DNA of 49,319 nt from Vulcanisaeta sp. (GTDB lineage Archaea > Thermoproteota > Thermoprotei > Thermoproteales > Thermocladiaceae): positions 19,819 through 69,137 of the forward strand of contig JAGDXB010000041.1 in NCBI GenBank assembly GCA_023256215.1, in the 5' to 3' direction. How positions within the stretch are numbered: the first letter of the stretch is position 1; each line of letters begins with the position of its first letter. Of this stretch, positions 42,777 through 49,319 are shown in pieces. Position numbers and translations under genes: made by a program. The notes below the pieces were generated by a model. The model was not told the DNA's origin. It saw only the letters and a list, made by a program, of their open reading frames with translations, and made no database searches.

Positions 42777-44081
42777 GTGGTTGATGTAATTATAATTGGT
42801 GCTGGACATAACGGTTTAGTTGCAAGTATTGTATTAGCTAGGGCTGGACTTGATGTTCTTGTACTTGATCATTTACCATGGCCTGGTGGTATGGCTGGGT
42901 GGCACGTGATTGGTGGGGAGGAAGTACCCATAGGTGCTTACGTGCTTGGCCTAATACCTAATGAGTTGATTAATGAGCTTGGCATATCCATTGATCATTA
43001 TAGGCCAGACCCTATTGCTGTTTATGTTAAGGATGGGGAATTGGTTAGGTGGTGGAGGGATTTCAATAGAAGGATTGATGAATTTAACAGGTGGGGTCTC
43101 GGTGATGAGCTAAGGAGTATGTGGGATGAGATTAGTAAGTTTCATAGGGCATTACGTAATTACTTATTTAGAACTGAACCGCCAAGTAGGGAGGAGTTGC
43201 TTAATGATCCTGTGCTCGGCGAGTTCATTAGGGTAAGAAGTAGGGATTTCTTGGGTAAGTACCTGCCACGTGAGTTTTGGGACATGTTCATATTTGAGCC
43301 ATATCTGGACCAGCCAGCCTTCATGGTTGGTTATTACAACCCAATTAATGATTGGTATTTCCCTGCTAAGGACGGTGAGGTTGGTATGGCGGTGTTCGCT
43401 CGTGAGCTTTACAGAGCAGCGTTAAGGAGTGGTGCTAGGGTTATGCTAGGTCTGGGTGTTAGGAAGATAGTGATTGAGGGTAGAAAAATCAAGGGGGTCT
43501 TAACCGATGATGGAAGGTTTATTGAGTCTAAGGCTGTCTTGTCGACCACAAGTCCTGTCAATACCGTGCTTGATCTTGTCGGTGAGGAATATTTCGATGA
43601 GAATATCACCAATAGGCTAAGGTCTATAACCGTAGGTGGAGCATATAGGGTTGCCCTGGTCAGTAATGGCGCTATTAGGTTAAGAGGCGAGTTGGACAGG
43701 TACAGGGATTCTATTCTTCAGTTACCCTTTGGTGAGACGATAATCCACGGAAATTACCTAATAGTCACTGGCTTACCTACTCGCGATGAGTTGGAGAATT
43801 ACGTAGTAATTAATTGGGACGAGGTTAAGGCCTTTGAGATATTAACTCCTCAGGATTACGAAAAAATATTTCGAGTAGCGGGTGGGAATCTAAATCACTT
43901 GCCGATGTTCGAAGAATTTCTTTTTGATAGGAGGCCAGTACCTGGTTGGGGCTATACAACACCAATAAAGGGTCTATATATCGGTGGTGCTGGTACATGG
44001 CCTGGTGGTCAGGTTACGGGCATACCAGGGTATAATGCGGCCAGAAAAATATTGAAGGATTGGAGTAAGCTGAGTGATTAG
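42777..44081 (+). CDS. FAD-dependent oxidoreductase, phytoene-desaturase-like
   Basis: The 434-residue protein has an N-terminal FAD-binding loop ([21 protein letters not shown]) and a C-terminal FAD segment ([21 protein letters not shown]), the pattern of phytoene-dehydrogenase-related flavoproteins. The substrate may be a carotenoid, a polyprenyl chain or another lipid; the family is diverse, so a desaturase for menaquinone or archaeal lipid side chains is only one option. It has a GTG start about 27 bases below ATAAAATAAG, leaderless. Pth2 starts 2 bases after its stop. Confidence 0.78.
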   Translation: MVDVIIIGAGHNGLVASIVLARAGLDVLVLDHLPWPGGMAGWHVIGGEEVPIGAYVLGLIPNELINELGISIDHYRPDPIAVYVKDGELVRWWRDFNRRIDEFNRWGLGDELRSMWDEISKFHRALRNYLFRTEPPSREELLNDPVLGEFIRVRSRDFLGKYLPREFWDMFIFEPYLDQPAFMVGYYNPINDWYFPAKDGEVGMAVFARELYRAALRSGARVMLGLGVRKIVIEGRKIKGVLTDDGRFIESKAVLSTTSPVNTVLDLVGEEYFDENITNRLRSITVGGAYRVALVSNGAIRLRGELDRYRDSILQLPFGETIIHGNYLIVTGLPTRDELENYVVINWDEVKAFEILTPQDYEKIFRVAGGNLNHLPMFEEFLFDRRPVPGWGYTTPIKGLYIGGAGTWPGGQVTGIPGYNAARKILKDWSKLSD

Positions 44082-44083
44082 AT

Positions 44084-44449
44084 ATGTACAAGCAGGTGAT
44101 TATTGTTAGGTCTGACTTAAACATGTCCTGTGGCAAGACCGCGGCTCAGGTTGCTCATGGCGCTGTGGGTGCCGTGCTTATGGTTCTTAAGGAAGGTAGA
44201 AAGAACTGGATGGAGTGGTTTAGGGCTTGGGAGTCCTCTGGGCAGAAAAAGGTTGTTCTTGTTGTTGATTCATTAAGTGAATTATTGAAGCTTAAGGATA
44301 AGGCTGAGCGTCTTGGCTTACCTACATTTTTGGTAGAGGATGCCGGACTCACAGAATTACCTCCGGGTACCATTACCGTGTTAGCAATAGGACCCGGTCC
44401 TGAAGACCTCATCAATAAGGTATCTGGTTCCTTAAGACTATTGAGGTGA
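44084..44449 (+). CDS. pth: Peptidyl-tRNA hydrolase, Pth2 type
   Basis: The 121-residue protein is the archaeal/eukaryotic peptidyl-tRNA hydrolase, which frees peptides from prematurely released peptidyl-tRNA. The motif [13 protein letters not shown] at 18-30 and the [20 protein letters not shown] end are characteristic. It lies two bases after the flavoprotein gene and four bases before the methyltransferase gene, so the three are probably one operon. Confidence 0.95.
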   Translation: MYKQVIIVRSDLNMSCGKTAAQVAHGAVGAVLMVLKEGRKNWMEWFRAWESSGQKKVVLVVDSLSELLKLKDKAERLGLPTFLVEDAGLTELPPGTITVLAIGPGPEDLINKVSGSLRLLR

Positions 44450-44453
44450 TCTA

Positions 44454-45152
44454 ATGAACATGACGCACTTGTTCAAGGATGTGATGAATAAGGTATTTGC
44501 ATATTCGAATTATGACCTTGTCAACAACGTAATCACGCTCTGCCTACTGCCTAAACTTAGGTACTGGGCATCCCTAGAAATAATATCCTCAATGCGTGGG
44601 TACGAAGGACCCCTACTTGACTTAGGCGCAGGTGATGGTTCGATGACGAGGTACGTACTTAAGCTTGGGCTTAAACCTAAGTTCATAGTGTTACTTGATC
44701 CTGCAATAAATGGTTTATTATCGATTAAGGATTTAAGGCAGGAAATGGTGGATAAAGTGGTTGCTGTTGGTGAGGCCTTGCCTTTAAGATCGTCCTCGAT
44801 ACAAGTCATTTACACAGCCTTTGCACTTAGGCAATTCAATAACAAGGCTATTGCACTTACCGAAGTACGTAGGGTCCTGAGAAAAGGCGGTTCACTTGTG
44901 GTGCTGGAGTTTTGGAGACCGGATAATGCGCTTGCCCATATCGTATTAATCTACTACTTAACGGCGATACTACCATTACTAATTTCGTTGGTAGCCCCAA
45001 GGACTATTAAGGAGTATCTAACCATGAGGGATACCATTAAGGGTATTGGTTCGATATCCTGGCTAAGGTTATTAATCAATAAATTCGTTGGCGATGTAAT
45101 ATCCTCACGTAAATACATGGGTATTTTTACAATAATCAGAGCTAGGAAGTAA
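44454..45152 (+). CDS. SAM-dependent methyltransferase, UbiE/MenG-like
   Basis: The 232-residue protein is a class I methyltransferase with the SAM-binding loop LLDLGAGDGSMTRY near residue 53, then VAVGEALPLRSSS and VIYTAFALRQF, the order of UbiE/MenG quinone methyltransferases. The C-terminal 70 residues are more hydrophobic than in a soluble enzyme. A step in menaquinone or lipid modification is plausible, because the operon also holds a desaturase-like flavoprotein, but is not shown. It overlaps the convergent AOR gene by 11 bases. Confidence 0.75.
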   Translation: MNMTHLFKDVMNKVFAYSNYDLVNNVITLCLLPKLRYWASLEIISSMRGYEGPLLDLGAGDGSMTRYVLKLGLKPKFIVLLDPAINGLLSIKDLRQEMVDKVVAVGEALPLRSSSIQVIYTAFALRQFNNKAIALTEVRRVLRKGGSLVVLEFWRPDNALAHIVLIYYLTAILPLLISLVAPRTIKEYLTMRDTIKGIGSISWLRLLINKFVGDVISSRKYMGIFTIIRARK

Positions 45153-46920
45153 TGAGCTTAAGCTTTGCCAAGGTCTCGGATTTAGGTCTTCCTGCCTCAT
45201 CATAACCCCTTAATTCATAGTACTTCCTTACCATGAATGACCACTCACTCTCAGTAACAATGTACTTATTGCCCTCATACTCAACGGGCTCCCTGAGCCA
45301 TCTAGGTGGTAACTTGTCCTGCTCTATCGTTGTCTTGTTCATTAACCTATGGAGAACAATAATTCTCTGAGCCGTTTCTCTTAGCTCATCGACACTATAG
45401 TTAAACCCAGTAACTGCATTTAGGGCGTCCCTGATCACATCCCACGTGTAAATAGCCCTACCAAATTTACAAAGAAGCATTGAATCATAAAGTGCATTTC
45501 TCTCCTCAATATCCATTATAGCCCTAACCTTGTCCTCACCGGTTGCAAACCTACCACCTGCCTGGCCTGCAATATCCACCGCATAGGCGCTGGACCATAG
45601 GTGATCAGCACCTCTCTCTGAAACCGAGTTATTCAGTATCATGCCCTTGAGGGTCCTTGGGTCATAAGCTGCCGGTTCAAGACCCTTAACATGAATTGCC
45701 AAGTCCTGCACACCCAGCTTCTCCGCAATGGCCTTAGTACCCATAGCAGCCAGCTCGCCTAACCCTCTCCTGTAGGCCGTATCAATTATTAACTGCCTAA
45801 TACCATCATAATCACCCCATCTCGGTGCGCCCTTAATAATACCTTTATCGCCTAGGTATATTAAGAATGCTATTGTATTGCCGAGACTTATTGTATCAAA
45901 GCCAAGCCTATCGGCCAGCTCTGCAAGGTCTATTAATTTCTGTGGATCATTGACACCGGTTAGACCTCCGAGCGCCATTGTTGTCTCATACTCAAGGTCG
46001 TACTCACCGTTACTCGATCTAACAACCTTATGACAAGCCACTGGACAGTAGAGACATGCTCCGTTCTTAACGAAGTACTTAGGCTTTAGTGTTTTCTCCC
46101 ACGATATACCCTCCCAACCTGGCATTACAACCTTCGTCCAATAGATTGATGGGAAAAAGCCCATGTTATTGCCAACATCAATGAGCCTAACAGTACCACC
46201 CTGCCTATAGGGTATCATGCCAGGACTAGTCACGGCTTGTTTACCCAAATTTCTTACCAATTCCTGGTAAGCCCCATCATTGGCTACGTCAACGACCTTA
46301 TTAACGGGTACAAAGACTATAGCCTTCACATTCTTACTGCCCATAACAGCCCCAGCACCTGTGCGACCAAACTGCCTCCAATCTTCATGACCAATACATG
46401 CATAGGGCACCTTATTTTCACCTGCAGGACCTATCGTAAGTACTGCCGAATCTCTAAACTCCCTCTTTATTGCGTGCTCGGTTTCTACGGTGTCTAAACC
46501 CCATAGATCCTTAGCTTCTCTGAATTCAACTTTTCCATCACTAATAATGAGGTATGTAGGTCTAGGGCTAATTCCAGTGATTACGACGGCATCAACTCCA
46601 GAATACTTCATGTAGGCGCCAAGTGTACCACCAACGGTTGAGTAGCTCCACCTATTTGTTAATGGTGATTTAAATATAGCCGCAGCCCTAGTGGCCAGTG
46701 GAATCCTAGTGCCGCCTAATGGGCCGGTGGCTATTATCAAAGGATTCTCAGGGCCATAGGGATCGACCATATCCACGTCTAATCCCAGGTCAAAGATTAG
46801 CCTTAATCCCAGTCCTCTACCTCCAATGAACATTCTTGCGATGCTCTCACTAATTATTTCAACCTTCACCTCATTACGTTTCAGATTAATCCATATTATG
46901 CGATTTGCGTAACCGTGCAT
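45142..46920 (-). CDS. aor: Aldehyde ferredoxin oxidoreductase (tungsten AOR family)
   Basis: The 592-residue protein belongs to the tungsten-pterin aldehyde:ferredoxin oxidoreductase family, which oxidises aldehydes to acids with ferredoxin as acceptor. RMFIGGRGLGLRLIFDLG starts the tungstopterin domain, and the [4Fe-4S] ligands are Cys289, Cys292, Cys296 and Cys484 (CLYCPVACHK and LLCKFGR). Length is normal for AOR. The true substrate (acetaldehyde, glyceraldehyde phosphate or others) cannot be told by eye. Confidence 0.93.
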   Translation of the reverse strand: MHGYANRIIWINLKRNEVKVEIISESIARMFIGGRGLGLRLIFDLGLDVDMVDPYGPENPLIIATGPLGGTRIPLATRAAAIFKSPLTNRWSYSTVGGTLGAYMKYSGVDAVVITGISPRPTYLIISDGKVEFREAKDLWGLDTVETEHAIKREFRDSAVLTIGPAGENKVPYACIGHEDWRQFGRTGAGAVMGSKNVKAIVFVPVNKVVDVANDGAYQELVRNLGKQAVTSPGMIPYRQGGTVRLIDVGNNMGFFPSIYWTKVVMPGWEGISWEKTLKPKYFVKNGACLYCPVACHKVVRSSNGEYDLEYETTMALGGLTGVNDPQKLIDLAELADRLGFDTISLGNTIAFLIYLGDKGIIKGAPRWGDYDGIRQLIIDTAYRRGLGELAAMGTKAIAEKLGVQDLAIHVKGLEPAAYDPRTLKGMILNNSVSERGADHLWSSAYAVDIAGQAGGRFATGEDKVRAIMDIEERNALYDSMLLCKFGRAIYTWDVIRDALNAVTGFNYSVDELRETAQRIIVLHRLMNKTTIEQDKLPPRWLREPVEYEGNKYIVTESEWSFMVRKYYELRGYDEAGRPKSETLAKLKLITS

Positions 46921-47017
46921 ACATTACTGACTTAACTCGCTAGCTTAATAAGTAGTAATTCAAATGCCATTTAAATAGCACAAATCCTTAAAACGCATAT
47001 GGCACACACCCTATAGT

Positions 47018-47800
47018 ATGTCTGAAAAGACGTATTCAGGGGGTGGCTGGGTTGTTAGGGTAAGTAATGGTGTTGCTGAGGTTGTGATAAATCGGCCTCC
47101 ACTTAACATAATAACCCTAGAAATGAGGAGGGACCTGGCTAAAATAATCAATGAGTTGGAGCTGGATAGTAATGTTAGGGTTGTTATATTTGAAGGTAGT
47201 GGTGAGAGGGCATTCTCGGCTGGTGGTGATGTAACCGAATTCCTTAATACAGAACCTAGTGATTTGATTGATTGGGGTAAATCCGTCGAGCTCATTGAGG
47301 GTTTGAGTAAGCCCACGATCGCCTTATTGAGAGGTTATGTATTAGGTGCAGGGACTGAATTAGCATTAGCTTGCGATATTAGGGTTGCAACACCTGATGT
47401 GGAGATTGGGCTTCCTGAGATAAGGCTTGGTATGGTTCCAGCAAGTGGTGGTTTAACTAAAATTGTTAAGGCACTGGGCCCCTTAAGGGCTAGGTATTAC
47501 TTATTGCTTGGGAGAAGGATCAAGGCTGAGGAGGCCTTACAACTTGGTTTGATTCACGAGATAGTGGAGCCAGGTAAGGTTCGCGATAGAGTTATGGAAA
47601 TAGCAAAGGACTTAATGTCTCTGTCACCGTTAGCATTAAAGGCTCTGAAGCAGGCTATAAGGCTTATCCAAGATGCGCCGTCCGAGGTTGGTTATGACAT
47701 AGAGAGAAAGACATTTGCCTTACTACGCTATAGCCAGGACTTCAGGGAGGGAATCACCGCATTTAAGGAGAAGAGACAACCAAGATTCCAGGGGCTTTGA
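47018..47800 (+). CDS. Enoyl-CoA hydratase/isomerase family protein
   Basis: The 260-residue crotonase-fold protein probably hydrates enoyl-CoA. The oxyanion-hole regions are ERAFSAGGDVTEF near 65 and the GAGTELALACDIRVA turn near 110, and GLPEIRLGMVPASGG near 130 holds the catalytic-glutamate stretch. In Thermoproteota such enzymes act in fatty-acid or aromatic degradation or in dicarboxylate/4-hydroxybutyrate-type cycles; no pathway neighbour is adjacent, so its role is unassigned. Together with etfAB it would fit acyl-CoA oxidation. Confidence 0.88.
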   Translation: MSEKTYSGGGWVVRVSNGVAEVVINRPPLNIITLEMRRDLAKIINELELDSNVRVVIFEGSGERAFSAGGDVTEFLNTEPSDLIDWGKSVELIEGLSKPTIALLRGYVLGAGTELALACDIRVATPDVEIGLPEIRLGMVPASGGLTKIVKALGPLRARYYLLLGRRIKAEEALQLGLIHEIVEPGKVRDRVMEIAKDLMSLSPLALKALKQAIRLIQDAPSEVGYDIERKTFALLRYSQDFREGITAFKEKRQPRFQGL

Positions 47801-47809
47801 TAGTAAAAG

Positions 47810-47817
47810 CTTATTAA
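47810..47817 (+). promoter_or_regulatory. BRE/TATA element before the structured RNA
   Basis: AAAAG followed by CTTATTAA (47810-47817) resembles an archaeal BRE and TATA pair. The expected transcription start is about 47840, exactly where the long stem of the candidate RNA begins. It lies 10 bases after the enoyl-CoA hydratase stop. Confidence 0.45.
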
Positions 47818-47837
47818 GGCCAGGATATACTACCTCA

Positions 47838-47908
47838 ATAACCACACAGAGACCCGCACATGCGGGCCAATGAAGGTCTGTGGGTTACTCCCGGCCATAT
47901 TATTTTTA
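47838..47908 (+). ncRNA. Candidate structured RNA, H/ACA-like
   Basis: This stretch can fold into a stem of 10 base pairs with one bulged A (47840-47850 with 47877-47886) and an apical five-pair GC stem CCCGC/GCGGG with an ACAT loop (47853-47866). Between them is an internal loop with GA on one side and CCAATGAAGG on the other, somewhat like a kink-turn. It starts where the upstream TATA box predicts transcription to start, and a T run (47903-47907) follows. The shape recalls the simplified H/ACA-like RNAs of Pyrobaculum. It could instead be the hairpin end of the enoyl-CoA hydratase mRNA. Confidence 0.4.
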
Positions 47909-47966
47909 CTTTATTAATAAATAGAAATTTTTAAGTAAGCAAACAAAATAGAAATACATAACGCAT

Positions 47967-48101
47967 ATGAGTGATGGAGAATGCATAAAACAAGAAATAC
48001 AATCCGTGAACACCTCAACAATCACTGACGTATTATGTGAGAAAAGCCGTATTATTTCGACGGTGATTGTGTATGGCAAACCACGTAGTATTATACATTA
48101 A
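47967..48101 (+). CDS. Possible 44-residue leader ORF
   Basis: A frame from ATG 47967 to a TAA at 48099-48101 overlaps the start of the next gene out of frame by 29 bases. The TATA-like TTTTTAAG (47929-47936) predicts a transcript start near 47960, just before this ATG. No domain is recognised, so it may be a real small protein or a translational leader. Confidence 0.25.
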   Translation: MSDGECIKQEIQSVNTSTITDVLCEKSRIISTVIVYGKPRSIIH

Positions 48102-48684
48102 GGAGTTGGAAGAGGGTAATTACAGGCCATTTATTGAGCACGTCCTTAATCAATTACCTAGTGTATTGCAGTGGAGTAGTGATGATGATAAAATATTGAG
48201 TATGTTTAGGCAGGACTTATTAAGGATAGGTGACAGTTTAGTTAAGGAGTATTGCAATGAAATGAGTACTGTAAATATTGATTTCTTTAAAAGAAGGAAT
48301 GAGTGTGAGATATTGATCAATGATTGGTGGAAGTCCTTTGTGAGTGGACCTAGCAATAATGATTTTTGGGTGAAGCAAGAATTAACAGTGCTAGAGCTCT
48401 TTGGTAATAATGTTGGGGTGGCACCCATAATGGTGCTACCCGACCATATTGGTACATTAGCTCTCGTATTGTTGGGCAAATTCGGCAACATTAGTACGGA
48501 GCAGTTGGGATTACTATCTATCGTAATCGGTAAATTAGCCACGTTATCCACGGCACTATTCGGCGAAACCCTAGTACACCTACTGGTTGAGGAGACCGGA
48601 ACACCACTATCTGCATTCATGGTTCTAGCAGAGCACGCCGCGAATAAAATTAAGAATGCCATGAATATTGACCTAAAGTCTTAA
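48073..48684 (+). CDS. Globin-sensor/protoglobin-like protein, proximal His not seen
   Basis: The 203-residue all-helical protein resembles the protoglobin and globin-coupled-sensor fold: length near 195-205 and the segment ELTVLELFGNNVGVAPIMVLP, which parallels the F-helix region with GVxP of these proteins. The proximal heme histidine expected six residues before that proline appears to be Gly, so heme binding may be lost. This is a tentative assignment by pattern. It follows a GGTGAT ribosome-binding sequence; ATG 48073 is used because the TTG two codons earlier is poor. It is convergent with the next gene. Confidence 0.4.
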   Translation: MANHVVLYIKELEEGNYRPFIEHVLNQLPSVLQWSSDDDKILSMFRQDLLRIGDSLVKEYCNEMSTVNIDFFKRRNECEILINDWWKSFVSGPSNNDFWVKQELTVLELFGNNVGVAPIMVLPDHIGTLALVLLGKFGNISTEQLGLLSIVIGKLATLSTALFGETLVHLLVEETGTPLSAFMVLAEHAANKIKNAMNIDLKS

Positions 48685-48989
48685 TGATTTAATCCGGGGA
48701 TTATTACCTTCAAAATCTCATTTACAATATTCATTATTTCGAGATGTAAATCCTTTGACATTCTGTACATGATTCGCTTAATCTCGCCATTTATGATCAC
48801 AAAGATCTGGGGTATTTTTATGATGCCGTCGGAAATCCCGTGTTTTATCACGAACCATATAATCGATGGATCGTCGTAATTCATGATCTCGCAATTAATT
48901 TTTAGTTCATGTAGCCTTAGGCATAGTGTTGTTAAGTCGTCCTTTGAGTAGTCCCACTCGGCGGTTATTATGATTACCTTTTCTTCCAT
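48681..48989 (-). CDS. Thioredoxin-fold-like small protein, no CxxC
   Basis: The 102-residue protein shows the alternating strand and helix pattern of a glutaredoxin/thioredoxin-like fold: a strand [11 protein letters not shown], a helix with a single Cys, a strand NCEIMNYDD, then [17 protein letters not shown], where PQIF is the cis-proline strand. The CxxC active site is missing. It may be a regulatory or binding protein. The gene overlaps the globin-like gene by 4 bases at the stop codons. Confidence 0.45.
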   Translation of the reverse strand: MEEKVIIITAEWDYSKDDLTTLCLRLHELKINCEIMNYDDPSIIWFVIKHGISDGIIKIPQIFVIINGEIKRIMYRMSKDLHLEIMNIVNEILKVIIPGLNH

Positions 48990-49054
48990 CTGCCTTACAC
49001 TATGGATTAAGTAATGTTTTTAAAGTGGTTATTAGGTGTCATTGTCGAGGAGGT

Positions 49055-49319
49055 ATGGAGTACGTATATGCGGCATTACTATTGCACTATGGTAAACAGC
49101 AGATAACGGAGGAGAACGTAATTAAGGTTTTGCAAGCGGCGGGTATCCAGGTTGATGAGGTGAGGGTTAAGGCCCTTGTTGCTGCTTTGAAGGAGGTGAA
49201 TATTGATGAGGCAATAAAGACCGCGGCTGCCGTACCTGTTGCTGCAGCGCCTGCTGCTCCATCTGGTGGTGCTGCGGCTGGTGGTGAGCAGAAGGCTGAG
49301 ACTAAGGCTGAGGAGAAGA
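49055..49319 (+). CDS. rpl12: Ribosomal stalk protein L12/P1 (5' part only)
   Basis: The first 88 residues of the archaeal stalk protein aP1 (L12ae) are present, and the gene runs off the window. [21 protein letters not shown] is the family start, and residues 60-85 form the alanine- and glycine-rich hinge that leads to the conserved acidic end bound by elongation factors. The ribosome-binding site GAGGAGGT is 1-8 bases before the ATG, and TTTTTAAAG lies about 35 bases upstream. In other archaea it follows uL10; here its upstream neighbour is a short unrelated gene. Confidence 0.95.
   Translation, partial: MEYVYAALLLHYGKQQITEENVIKVLQAAGIQVDEVRVKALVAALKEVNIDEAIKTAAAVPVAAAPAAPSGGAAAGGEQKAETKAEEK

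Noticed and set aside
47818-47896. tRNA-like element with GGCC/GGCC outer arms
   Set aside because: The acceptor-like stem has an A-C mismatch, and no TTCRA loop or D loop is present; the upstream promoter would also cut the 5' arm out of the transcript.
47972-48033. Weak C/D-box-like unit (GTGATGG with CTGA)
   Set aside because: Box C ends in G rather than A, no inner C' or D' boxes are seen, and the bases overlap a possible ORF.

Overview
The window is a stretch of archaeal chromosome from a hyperthermophilic member of the Thermoproteota, most like a Thermoproteales genus such as Vulcanisaeta or Caldivirga. This is inferred from gene content: aIF1A, NMD3, SRP54, eL19, an A-type ATPase subunit, a PIN-KH ATPase of the PINA kind, non-phosphorylating GAPDH, a ROK sugar kinase, a tungsten aldehyde oxidoreductase and two-subunit fumarase. 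The promoters also fit: AT-rich TATA boxes lie about 27 bases before many start codons, so leaderless mRNAs look common, with many GTG and TTG starts. No rRNA, tRNA, CRISPR array or insertion sequence was found.

Layout. Bases 1-1956: end of an Fe-S (CCG-domain) oxidoreductase, then etfA and etfB, an electron-transfer flavoprotein operon. 1957-10600: aIF1A, NMD3, an HtrA-like protease, a phosphodiesterase-like enzyme, SRP54, a KaiC-like ATPase with tyrosine-rich tails, a PINA-type ATPase and mevalonate kinase. 10600-14700: two membrane proteins, a C/D-box guide RNA, a small orphan gene and a degenerate IorA-like ferredoxin protein. 14869-20675: a very large membrane-anchored HExxH metalloprotease facing a three-gene ABC export operon. 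20810-27600: a KH/zinc protein, AspRS, two transporters, uL18, eL19 and a zinc-poor MDR dehydrogenase. 27650-32560: TauE-like permease, divergently split fumarase, a four-CBS protein and GAPN. 32570-38110: a second C/D-box RNA, a winged-helix PD-(D/E)xK nuclease, a four-gene operon (permuted GTPase, degenerate primase-like protein, membrane protein, 55-residue zinc protein), A-ATPase subunit D, a SpoIIM-like protein and a DsbA-like protein without its CxxC. 38217-46920: zinc ribbon, cytidine deaminase, TrkA, MscS, UspA, a Cas4-like nuclease, ROK kinase, FAD desaturase-like enzyme, Pth2, a methyltransferase and AOR. 47018-49319: enoyl-CoA hydratase, a candidate structured RNA, a globin-sensor-like protein, a thioredoxin-like protein and the start of the L12/P1 stalk protein.

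How the genes work together. Most are housekeeping (translation, secretion, energy, central carbon metabolism). ROK kinase, GAPN, AOR and fumarase fit a modified glycolysis feeding a citric-acid cycle; ETF, enoyl-CoA hydratase and the UbiE/MenG-like methyltransferase would fit acyl-CoA oxidation linked to menaquinone. A recurring theme is family members that have lost their catalytic residues: the IorA-like protein, the primase-like protein, the DsbA-like protein, the MDR dehydrogenase and the globin-like protein.

Most interesting leads: the KaiC-like ATPase flanked by two Tyr/Gln/Asn-rich tails, the primase-like pseudoenzyme in a ribosome-GTPase operon, two C/D-box guide RNAs each placed exactly downstream of its own TATA box, and a promoter-associated structured RNA near 47.84 kb. 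All product names come from reading the translations by eye; no database search was possible.
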